Shown in pieces: positions 1 to 4,900 of a DNA stretch of 5,450 bases. Below the pieces are notes generated by a model, which worked only from the letters and a program-made list of their open reading frames with translations, was not told the origin of the DNA and made no database searches. The translations under genes were made by a program, and so were the position numbers. Each line of letters begins with the position of its first letter. The stretch's first letter is position 1. The stretch covers positions 1-5,450 of the forward strand of contig DASUSF010000461.1 of assembly GCA_036375275.1 (NCBI GenBank), read 5' to 3'. This stretch comes from DASUSF01 sp036375275. Lineage in GTDB: Bacteria > Pseudomonadota > Alphaproteobacteria > Geminicoccales > Geminicoccaceae.

Positions 1-218
1 GCCGCGTGGTCGAACGCGACCTGCTCCGGCGGCTGTGCGAGACGAGCGCCGAGGAGACGGCGCTCAGGCGCCGCCTCGGCGAGCGGCGCCTCGCGCTCCG
101 CCGGCTCGAGCTGCTCGAGGAGCGGGAGCGCATCCGGGCCCACGGGGACGCCGCGCGACGGGAGCAGCGCGATCTCGATGACCTGGTCCTGATCCGTCGC
201 GCGCACTCCGCCCGCTGA
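1..218 (+). CDS. C-terminal end of a FliJ-like coiled-coil protein (5' partial)
   Basis: The open frame enters from the left edge (first complete codon at 3) and ends at TGA 216-218, giving 71 residues. They are almost entirely charged and helix-forming, with repeated Arg, Glu and Leu in coiled-coil spacing. The end reads ARREQRDLDDLVLIRRAHSAR-like, i.e. an Arg-Arg-Glu-Gln, then Leu-Asp-Asp-Leu, then a short basic tail. This arrangement matches, as I know the family, the C-terminus of FliJ/YscO, the small coiled-coil protein of flagellar and type III export that works with the FliI ATPase. The FliJ call is by pattern only, because short Arg/Glu helices can look alike; any coiled-coil protein remains possible. 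Codon third positions are mostly G/C, which supports real coding. The gene is convergent with the ferredoxin gene, whose stop lies 18 bases away. Flagellar genes would be expected to the left of the window. Confidence 0.55.
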   Translation, partial: RVVERDLLRRLCETSAEETALRRRLGERRLALRRLELLEERERIRAHGDAARREQRDLDDLVLIRRAHSAR

Positions 219-224
219 GCGGGC
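210..224. terminator. Small hairpin between convergent genes, stop codon in its loop
   Basis: GCCCGC (210-215) and GCGGGC (219-224) form a 6-bp perfect stem, and the 3-base loop is the TGA stop of the FliJ-like frame. The ferredoxin gene ends at 237 on the other strand, so the hairpin sits where a shared terminator would be expected. No T-tract follows on either strand, so intrinsic termination is uncertain. Confidence 0.3.
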
Positions 225-236
225 TCGGCGGCGGGC

Positions 237-551
237 TCAGAACTCGGGCCCGAGGGTCACCTTCAGGCCGTCGAGATCCTCCCGGAACGGGATCTGGCAG
301 GACAGGCGCGAGTTCTCCTTGACCTCGTAGGCCTCGTCGAGCATCCGGTCCTCCTCGTCGCTCGCCGGCGCGAGCTGCGCGAGCCACGCCTCGTCGACGT
401 ACACGTGGCAGGTCGCGCAGGCGCAGCAGCCGCCGCACGCCGCCTCGATCGGCAGGTCGTTCTCGCGGATGATCTCCATCACCGACCAGCCGGGCGTGCC
501 TTCCAGCGTGTGCTCCCCGCCCTCGCGGTCGGTCACGTGAATCTTCGCCAT
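237..551 (-). CDS. Adrenodoxin/putidaredoxin-type [2Fe-2S] ferredoxin
   Basis: This 104-residue soluble electron carrier has a normal length for the family. The four cluster ligands are Cys39, Cys45, Cys48 and Cys85, in the C-x5-C-x2-C-x36-C spacing of adrenodoxin-type ferredoxins (motif CGGCCACATCH, then SRLSCQ). Two extra cysteines, Cys42 and Cys43, lie inside the cluster loop. The acidic helix around residues 64-77 (ASDEEDRMLDEAYEV) is where such ferredoxins dock on their partners. The ATG overlaps the reductase stop by one base (TGATG), and the upstream GGGGGT is only a weak ribosome-binding site, so translation is probably coupled. The upstream neighbour, an NADPH-dependent reductase, is the likely electron donor. 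The acceptor (P450, ring-hydroxylating oxygenase, Fe-S assembly or other) cannot be read from the window. The HscA/IscS-linked ferredoxin has the same fold, but no isc genes are nearby. Confidence 0.93.
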   Translation of the reverse strand: MAKIHVTDREGGEHTLEGTPGWSVMEIIRENDLPIEAACGGCCACATCHVYVDEAWLAQLAPASDEEDRMLDEAYEVKENSRLSCQIPFREDLDGLKVTLGPEF

Positions 552-1579
552 CAGGCGACCCCCAACTTCTTCTGCAGGTCGGTGCTCGAGGTCGTGTAGC
601 GGAACACCAGCTTCTGGTCCGGGTGGACGTAGGCGTGCGCCTTCTGGGCCATCAGGGCGGCCTCGTGAAACCCCGAGAGGATGAGCTTGAGCTTGCCCGG
701 GTAGGTGATGATGTCGCCGATCGCGAAGATCCCGGGCGCGTTGGTCTCGAACGTCGCGACGTCGACCTCGATCAGGTTCCGGTTGAGGTTGAGGCCCCAG
801 CCGGCGAGGGGGCCGAGTTCCATCTTGAGGCCGTAGAAGGCGAGGAGGGTGTCGCAGGCGACGTCCTGCTCGCCGGACGGGCTCTTGATCGTGACCCGCT
901 CGAGGTCCGGCTCGGGCCCGTGCAGCCCCGTGATCTGGCCGATGTGCAGCTTGACCCGGCCTTCTGTCACCAGCGCGCGCATCCTGGCGACGGAATCGGG
1001 AGCCGCCCGGAAGTCGTCGCGCCGGTGCACCAGCGCGAGGCTGTCCGCGAGCGGCTCGAGATTGAGGGTCCAGTCCAGGGCGGAATCGCCGCCGCCGGCG
1101 ATCAGGATCCTCTTGCCACGGAAGTCCGCCATCCGGCGCACGGCGTAGTGGACCGAGCGGCCCTCGCGCGCTTCGGCGCCCGGCAGCGGCAGCCGCCGCG
1201 GCACGAAGCTGCCCGCGCCGGCAGCGATGACGACGGTGGGCGCCTCGAGCACGGTGCCGGTGCTGGTCGTCAGCCGCCAGCCACCCCCCTCCAGCCGCTC
1301 CAGGCGCTCGGCCTCCTGGTTGAGATGAAAGCGTGGCTGGAACGGCCGGATCTGCTCCAGCAGCAGGTCGGTCAGCTGCTGGCCGGTGCAGCGCGGGACG
1401 GCGGGAATGTCGTAGATCGGCTTGTCGGGGTACAGCTCGGCGCACTGCCCGCCGATCTTGTCGAGGTTGTCGACCAGCTCGCACCGGATGTTGAGCAGCC
1501 CGGCCTCGAACACCGCGAACAGTCCGACCGGGCCTGCGCCGACGACCACCATGTCGGTCCGGATCGGCTCAGCCGTCAT
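551..1579 (-). CDS. Ferredoxin--NADP(+) reductase, thioredoxin-reductase-like (type 2)
   Basis: This is a 342-residue FAD enzyme that moves electrons between NADPH and ferredoxin or flavodoxin. The N-terminal FAD dinucleotide fold has GAGPVG at residues 14-19, followed by the hallmark segment GGQCAELYPDKPIYDIP at 43-59. The NADPH domain has AGGGDSALDW at 161-170, and HRR at 185-187 suits binding of the 2'-phosphate. FAIGD at 285-289 is the second FAD contact. The CxxC of true thioredoxin reductase is absent: His-Tyr-Ala-Val (144-147) stands in its place, as in YumC-type reductases. The tail YTTSSTDLQKKLG is typical of the proteobacterial branch. The start at 1579 is chosen because GAGAGGGGGG lies directly upstream and the fold begins ten residues later; the frame stays open to 1660, but that extension is Arg/Gly-rich and lacks homology features. 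It is the first gene of a two-gene operon with the ferredoxin. I see no convincing sigma-70 promoter for it. Confidence 0.95.
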   Translation of the reverse strand: MTAEPIRTDMVVVGAGPVGLFAVFEAGLLNIRCELVDNLDKIGGQCAELYPDKPIYDIPAVPRCTGQQLTDLLLEQIRPFQPRFHLNQEAERLERLEGGGWRLTTSTGTVLEAPTVVIAAGAGSFVPRRLPLPGAEAREGRSVHYAVRRMADFRGKRILIAGGGDSALDWTLNLEPLADSLALVHRRDDFRAAPDSVARMRALVTEGRVKLHIGQITGLHGPEPDLERVTIKSPSGEQDVACDTLLAFYGLKMELGPLAGWGLNLNRNLIEVDVATFETNAPGIFAIGDIITYPGKLKLILSGFHEAALMAQKAHAYVHPDQKLVFRYTTSSTDLQKKLGVA

Positions 1580-1671
1580 CCCCCCTCTCGAATCCTCGTC
1601 ATGCCGTGCCCGCACCTGCACCCGGCGACGCCCGCCGCCCGGTCGACCAGCGCCCGTCACCTACACGCTTT

Positions 1672-1702
1672 CGCTGCGCCTGCAAACCCTGGCGCTGCGC
1701 CT
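1672..1702. repeat. 10-bp direct repeat with 21-bp period
   Basis: CGCTGCGCCT occurs at 1672-1681 and again at 1693-1702, 21 bp start to start, which is two turns of the helix, so both copies face the same side of the DNA. The pair lies in the divergent region between the reductase and the dehydrogenase-like gene. It could be an operator for a dimeric regulator, but short GC-rich repeats also arise by chance. Confidence 0.3.
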
Positions 1703-1713
1703 CCGAAGCGGCA

Positions 1714-1755
1714 CCCGGCCGAAGGGGCCGGGCTGCCCCGGCGCCGCTTGCCGGG
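1714..1755. other. Two adjacent GC hairpins in the divergent intergenic region
   Basis: CCCGGCC (1714-1720) pairs with GGCCGGG (1726-1732) around a 5-base loop. CCCGGC (1737-1742) pairs with GCCGGG (1750-1755) around a 7-base loop. The second one covers the candidate -35 box of the downstream gene. There is no T-tract. The role is unknown: a protein-binding dyad, a separator between divergent transcripts, or base-composition chance. Confidence 0.35.
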
Positions 1756-1775
1756 CCAGGGGCCGGACCTATGCT
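1748..1775 (+). promoter_or_regulatory. Candidate sigma-70-type promoter for the dehydrogenase-like gene
   Basis: TTGCCG (1748-1753) and TATGCT (1770-1775), 16 bp apart, match the -35 and -10 consensus at four of six positions each. The predicted start near 1782 would give a leader of about 30 bases before the ATG at 1813. This is the only AT-containing hexamer pair seen close upstream of the gene. Confidence 0.38.
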
Positions 1776-1800
1776 GCCGGGAGGGGTGGCGCGCCGCTGC

Positions 1801-1806
1801 AGGAGG
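1801..1806 (+). promoter_or_regulatory. Ribosome-binding site that fixes the dehydrogenase-like start
   Basis: A full AGGAGG lies six bases before the ATG at 1813 and directly against another in-frame ATG at 1807. The six-base gap is optimal and a zero gap is not usable, so 1813 is preferred over 1807 and over the long open extension back to 1606. Confidence 0.8.
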
Positions 1807-1812
1807 ATGGCG

Positions 1813-2508
1813 ATGGGTGCGAGCGAGGAGCGGGTTCTCATCGTCGGGGCGGGCGACGGGCTGAGCGCCTCGCTCGCGCGGCTGTTCGCGAACGAGGGGA
1901 TGACGATCGCGCTGTGCGCGCGGCGGCCGGACAAGCTCGGGGCGCTGTGCCGGGAGACCGACGCGTCGGCGCATGCGTGCGACGCCGCGGACCCGGCGGC
2001 GGTCGAGCGTCTGTTCGCGACGCTCGATCCGGACGGCGGCCCCTCCATCGTGGTCTACAACCCGAGCTACCGCGTCCAGGGGCCGCTGATCGACCTCGAT
2101 CCCGAGGAGGTCAGGAAGTCGCTCGAGGTCAGCGCGTTCGGCGCCTTCCTGGTCGCTCGTCAGGCGGCCCGGCGGATGCTCTCTGCCGGCCGCGGGACGA
2201 TCCTCTTCACCGGCGCCTCCGCCGGCGTCAAGGGCTTCCCCCGCTCGGCGCCCTTCGCGATGGGGAAGTTCGCGCTCCGGGGCCTGGCCCAGTCGATGGC
2301 GCGGGAGCTGCAGCCGCAGAACATCCACGTCGCGCACTTCGTGATCGACGGCGCGATCCGCAACCCCGGGCGGCGCGAGCCCTCCGACCGGCCGGACAGC
2401 ATGCTCGATCCGGACGCCATCGCCCGGACCTATCTCGACGTGCTGCGGCAGGACCGGAGCGCCTGGACGTCCGAGGTCGAGCTCCGCCCCTGGGTCGAGC
2501 CCTTCTGA
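1813..2508 (+). CDS. Short-chain dehydrogenase/reductase-like protein with Phe in place of the catalytic Tyr
   Basis: This 231-residue Rossmann-fold protein is of the usual classical SDR size. The cofactor loop is GAGDGLS at 12-18, in place of TGxxxGxG, so the last Gly is Ser18. Arg37-Arg38 after the second strand suggests NADP(H). Asp57 and Asn83 (VYNPS) are at the expected structural places. The catalytic set is degenerate: the YxxxK position reads PFAMGK, giving Phe148 and Lys152; the helix-4 Asn is Ser107; and the catalytic Ser region reads FTGAS (Ser136 shifted by one). The following segment, KFALRGLAQSMAREL then HVAHFVIDG, is, as I recall, characteristic of a bacterial SDR subgroup in which Tyr is commonly lost. 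The substrate is unknown. It may be a weakly active reductase, a binding protein, or an enzyme using another acid. It is transcribed alone, diverging from the reductase operon and converging on the antiporter gene. Confidence 0.88.
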   Translation: MGASEERVLIVGAGDGLSASLARLFANEGMTIALCARRPDKLGALCRETDASAHACDAADPAAVERLFATLDPDGGPSIVVYNPSYRVQGPLIDLDPEEVRKSLEVSAFGAFLVARQAARRMLSAGRGTILFTGASAGVKGFPRSAPFAMGKFALRGLAQSMARELQPQNIHVAHFVIDGAIRNPGRREPSDRPDSMLDPDAIARTYLDVLRQDRSAWTSEVELRPWVEPF

Positions 2509-2548
2509 GCGGATTCCGCCTGCGGGCTCCGATCGGGTGAATCCGCTC
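2507..2548. terminator. Inverted repeat between convergent genes, candidate bidirectional terminator
   Basis: GAGCGGATTC (2507-2516) and GAATCCGCTC (2539-2548) are perfect 10-bp arms around a 22-base loop, and the left arm begins inside the dehydrogenase stop codon. A small hairpin, ACGAC-TTG-GTCGT at 2556-2568, follows and ends in TTT. Nearer the antiporter stop, GGCAG (2580-2584) can pair with CTGCC (2595-2599). No long T-tract is present, so termination may be weak or Rho-assisted. Confidence 0.45.
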
Positions 2549-2610
2549 GGCTTCGACGACTTGGTCGTTTGCCCGGGCCGGCAGGTGGCTCCAGCTGCCT
2601 GGAAAGCGGG

Positions 2611-4116
2611 CTAGACGAAGAACACCAGGGTCACGAGCCCGAATAGCGGCAGCAGGCAGATCACCGACCAGATCATGTAGCCGAAGAAGCTCGGCATGCT
2701 GACCCCGCGCTCCTCGGCGATCGCCCGGACCATGAAGTTCGGGGCATTGCCGATGTAGGTGTTGGCGCCCATGAAGACGGCGCCCGCCGAGATGGCGAGC
2801 AGGGTCTGGTAGAGCGGGCCCATCAGGACCTCGGCGTCGCCGCCGGCGGTGTTGAAGAACACGAGGTAGGTGGGCGCGTTGTCGAGGAAGCTGGAGAGGA
2901 GGCCGGTCGCCCAGAAGTAGGCGACGTTGATCGGCTCGCCGTTTTCGCTCACCGCGTTGATGACGGGCGAGAGGGCGCCCTCCGTGCCGGCCCGGAGGAT
3001 CGCGATCGCGGGCACGATCGTGATGAAGATCCCGGCGAACAGCTTCCCCACCTCGACGATCGGGAACCAGCTGAACTCGTTCGAGATCCTGGTCTCCATC
3101 GGGGTCACCGCCCAGGAGATGCCGGTGATCGCGAGCAGCAGCAGGTCGCGGACGAGGTTCTGAAGCTCGACCTCGACGTGGTAGATCTCGAAGCTGATGC
3201 CGGGCTTCCAGACCCCGCTGAGCAGCACTGCGGCCACCACGCCGGCCAGCAGGGGCAGGTTGATCATGCCTTCCATCCGGAAGCGCGGCTGGCTCGCGTC
3301 CGGCGGCGGGGGCGCCTTGTCCTCGCGGCGCATCATGAAGCTGTCGAGAGCGAAGAACCCGATCAGGAGACACACCGCGCACAGGAGCATCGGCAGGAAC
3401 ATCGCGGTGGTCGTCCAGAAGAAGTCGACGCCCTTGAGGAAGCCCAGGAAGAGCGGCGGGTCGCCGAGCGGGGTCAGCGAGCCGCCGATGTTGGCGACCA
3501 GAAAGATGAAAAAGACGACCACGTGGACGCGGTGGCGTCGCCAGGCGTTGGCCCGGAGCAGCGGGCGGATCAGGAGCATCGCCGCGCCGGTGGTGCCCAT
3601 CCAACTGGCGAGCGCGGTGCCGACCGTGAGCAGGCCGGTGTTGAAAGCCGGGCCGCCCTGGTACGCGGTGCGCACGCGGAGGCCCCCGGTCACCGTGAAC
3701 AGCGACAGCAGCAGGATGATGAACGGGAAGTACTCGAGCAACGCGACGTGCAAGGTCTCGAACAGCGCGAGCTGCCAGCCGAACAACAGCGCGAACGGGA
3801 GCATGAAGGCGAGCGCCCAGACCGCGCTGATCTTGCCGAAATGGTGATGCCAGAAGGTCGGGAAGAGCAGAGGACCGAGGGCGATCGAGAGCAGGATGCC
3901 GACGAACGGAATCACCCAGGCGATGCCGAGATCGGCGCCGTCGAGATGCGGTGCGCCGTGCTCGCCCTCGTCGCCGTGCGCCGCATCCGGATCCTCCGCC
4001 GCCGCGACCTCACCGGTCGCCGCGACCGCTTCCGTGGCGGAGAGGTCGTGGGAGCTCAACCAGAGCGCGCTCATGAACAGCAGGCCGGCCAGGATGCGCT
4101 TCAGACCTGCGTTCAT
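2611..4116 (-). CDS. Sodium:proton antiporter-like membrane protein, ion transporter (IT) superfamily, CitMHS_2/NhaD-like
   Basis: This 501-residue inner-membrane carrier probably exchanges Na+ for H+. Residues 1-33 look like a signal peptide (Lys6-Arg7, then a hydrophobic core). An acidic, His-containing stretch follows at 41-63, and then about eleven to twelve hydrophobic segments from residue 64 to the C-terminus. Family marks are FWHHHFGK (88-95), SWMGTTGAAM (171-180), the re-entrant-type motif NIGGSLTPLGDPPLFLG (209-225) and its second-half partner SFLDNAPTY (409-417). A cytoplasmic-type Lys/Pro linker (263-280) separates the halves. These features fit the family annotated as sodium:proton antiporter (Pfam CitMHS_2); a citrate or other anion role is the main alternative. 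The ATG at 4116 has AAGGGAG about ten bases upstream and begins the signal peptide. It diverges from the phasin gene, and stress or pH control could link the two, but nothing shows this directly. Confidence 0.88.
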   Translation of the reverse strand: MNAGLKRILAGLLFMSALWLSSHDLSATEAVAATGEVAAAEDPDAAHGDEGEHGAPHLDGADLGIAWVIPFVGILLSIALGPLLFPTFWHHHFGKISAVWALAFMLPFALLFGWQLALFETLHVALLEYFPFIILLLSLFTVTGGLRVRTAYQGGPAFNTGLLTVGTALASWMGTTGAAMLLIRPLLRANAWRRHRVHVVVFFIFLVANIGGSLTPLGDPPLFLGFLKGVDFFWTTTAMFLPMLLCAVCLLIGFFALDSFMMRREDKAPPPPDASQPRFRMEGMINLPLLAGVVAAVLLSGVWKPGISFEIYHVEVELQNLVRDLLLLAITGISWAVTPMETRISNEFSWFPIVEVGKLFAGIFITIVPAIAILRAGTEGALSPVINAVSENGEPINVAYFWATGLLSSFLDNAPTYLVFFNTAGGDAEVLMGPLYQTLLAISAGAVFMGANTYIGNAPNFMVRAIAEERGVSMPSFFGYMIWSVICLLPLFGLVTLVFFV

Positions 4117-4181
4117 GGGCTGCCCGCTCCCTTGCTCTTCGATCGGCGCCCGGAGGCCTCGGGGGCCGTTTGTGCGGGCGC

Positions 4182-4209
4182 ATTATGGCAAAACCTTCGA
4201 CGCCGGCAA
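4182..4209 (-). promoter_or_regulatory. Candidate sigma-70-type promoter for the antiporter gene
   Basis: On the minus strand, TTGCCG (4209-4204) and CATAAT (4187-4182) are separated by 16 bp, matching consensus at four and five of six positions. Transcription would begin near 4175 and leave a leader of about 58 bases before the ATG at 4116. Confidence 0.45.
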
Positions 4210-4238
4210 ACCCGGGCGGGCGGGGCGCGGGCGGTTCA

Positions 4239-4250
4239 TGCTGCGCTGCC
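4239..4250 (-). promoter_or_regulatory. Weaker PhaR-like TGC...GCA site in the antiporter/phasin divergent region
   Basis: Read on the minus strand, GGCAGCGCAGCA matches the recalled pattern TGCRNYGCASMA at 11 of 12 positions, with G for the first T. It lies 18 bp upstream of the phasin -35 box and about 30 bp upstream of the antiporter -35 box. Its centre is 59 bp from the stronger site at 4298-4309. It could be an auxiliary site, but a single-mismatch GC-rich hit may be chance. Confidence 0.3.
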
Positions 4251-4268
4251 AGAATGTCGGGCGGGGCG

Positions 4269-4298
4269 TTGACGGCCACTGCGGCGTGGCCATATATT
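4269..4298 (+). promoter_or_regulatory. phaP: Sigma-70-type promoter of the phasin gene
   Basis: TTGACG (4269-4274) and TATATT (4293-4298) each match consensus at five of six positions and are 18 bp apart. This is the best promoter in the window and an obvious AT-containing island in GC-rich DNA. The start point would be near 4305, giving a leader of about 70 bases. Strong expression fits phasins, which are abundant granule proteins. Confidence 0.65.
4274..4291. promoter_or_regulatory. 18-bp perfect dyad filling the phasin promoter spacer
   Basis: GGCCAC (4274-4279) and GTGGCC (4286-4291) are perfect inverted arms around TGCGGC. The dyad spans the whole gap between the -35 and -10 boxes, the usual place for a repressor or a MerR-type distorting activator. 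The regulator is not identifiable from the sequence. Confidence 0.45.
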
Positions 4299-4309
4299 GC
4301 AGTGCAGCA
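4298..4309 (+). promoter_or_regulatory. PhaR-like operator over the phasin transcription start
   Basis: TGCAGTGCAGCA matches at all 12 positions the PhaR pattern TGCRNYGCASMA that I recall for Bradyrhizobium. It also resembles CTGC-N3/4-GCAG, recalled for Rhodobacter and Paracoccus. It starts at the last base of the -10 box and covers the predicted start point, which is where a repressor would block transcription. PhaR is known to repress phasin genes until it is drawn onto nascent polymer granules. The patterns are from memory. Confidence 0.55.
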
Positions 4310-4373
4310 AGACAGGCACGGCGACCGGGCCGCCGCGGGTGGCGGGTGGGGGTCGGTGCGGAGGGAATCAGAG

Positions 4374-4775
4374 ATGGCAGCGAACAACGTGACTTCGATG
4401 CAGAAGGTCGAGAACGACGTCCGGAAGGGCTATGCCGACGCGGCCTCGTTCTACCGTGACAACCTGGACGCGATGGTTGCGTCCAGCCAGGCGATGATCC
4501 GCGGCATGCAGGCGGTCAACTCCGAGACGCTGGCGTTCTACCAGGCGCGGATGAAGGAGACCCTGGATGCCGGGCGGCGGCTGATCGCGTGCCAGAACCC
4601 GGAGGCGGCGTGGGAGACCCAGGTCGACTTCATGCGGTCCTCGATCGAGGCGTACTCGGACGAGTTCAAGAAGATGACCGACATGAGCGGCAAGCTCATG
4701 AACGAGTCGCTGTCCCCGCTGGCGAGCCGGACCGGCGCCATCGGAAAGGCGACGTCCGACGCGGTCGCGGCCTGA
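4374..4775 (+). CDS. phaP: Phasin (PhaP), Phasin_2 family granule-surface protein
   Basis: This 133-residue, mostly helical amphipathic protein coats polyhydroxyalkanoate granules in the cytoplasm and controls their number and size. The order fits the family: an N-terminal helix with FYRDNLDAMVASSQAM (27-41), a long helix with ETLAFYQARMKETLDAGRRL (51-70), the short turn CQNPEAAWETQVDFMRS (73-89) that phasins show as a 'sp.eal.lq' element, and a last helix with YSDEFKKMTDMSGKLMNE (94-111) ending in PLASRT. There is no signal peptide or membrane segment. GGAGG (4360-4364), nine bases before the ATG at 4374, supports this start; the frame is open back to 4170, but that part crosses the promoter. 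A near-consensus promoter, a dyad and a PhaR-like site lie upstream. A hairpin and then a second phasin-like gene follow on the same strand, suggesting a small granule-protein locus. Confidence 0.9.
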   Translation: MAANNVTSMQKVENDVRKGYADAASFYRDNLDAMVASSQAMIRGMQAVNSETLAFYQARMKETLDAGRRLIACQNPEAAWETQVDFMRSSIEAYSDEFKKMTDMSGKLMNESLSPLASRTGAIGKATSDAVAA

Positions 4776-4792
4776 GACGAGCGCCCGACACT

Positions 4793-4822
4793 GGGCCGCA
4801 TCCCGGGCCCCGGGTGCGGCCC
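4793..4822 (+). terminator. Strong hairpin after the phasin gene
   Basis: GGGCCGCA (4793-4800) pairs with TGCGGCCC (4815-4822). Leaving T4801 bulged, CCCGG (4802-4806) pairs with CCGGG (4810-4814) around a 3-base loop, giving about 13 GC-rich pairs. It starts 17 bases after the phasin stop. No T-tract follows, so it may be a partial terminator or an mRNA 3'-end stabiliser that sets the phasin mRNA above the downstream gene. Confidence 0.5.
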
Positions 4823-4900
4823 GCCGCGCATCAGCGCGCGCCGGCGCGAGATCCCGCCGGACGCGCAGCGATGAGCCGGTTCAGCAGAAGGTGGAGACCG

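Noticed and set aside
1580..1660. Upstream extension of the reductase frame by 27 residues
   Set aside because: It is Arg/Gly-rich, precedes a good ribosome-binding site at the ATG at 1579, and the FAD fold begins normally just after that ATG.
1674..1685. CTGC-N4-GCAA, a possible third PhaR-like site upstream of the reductase operon
   Set aside because: It has one mismatch and a four-base gap, is not tied to a convincing promoter, and such GC-rich words are common by chance here.
1606..1812. Upstream extension of the dehydrogenase-like frame by 69 residues
   Set aside because: It crosses the hairpins and candidate promoter, has Cys/Arg/Pro-rich composition, and AGGAGG at 1801-1806 points to the ATG at 1813.
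2228..3604. Long minus-strand open frame (458 codons) inside the antiporter and dehydrogenase genes
   Set aside because: It is Arg/Pro-rich shadow coding from high GC content, and the overlapping frames have clear family motifs.
3178..4272. Long plus-strand open frame opposite the antiporter gene
   Set aside because: It is a Glu/Gln/Arg/His-rich antisense shadow of a membrane protein gene and also runs through the antiporter promoter.
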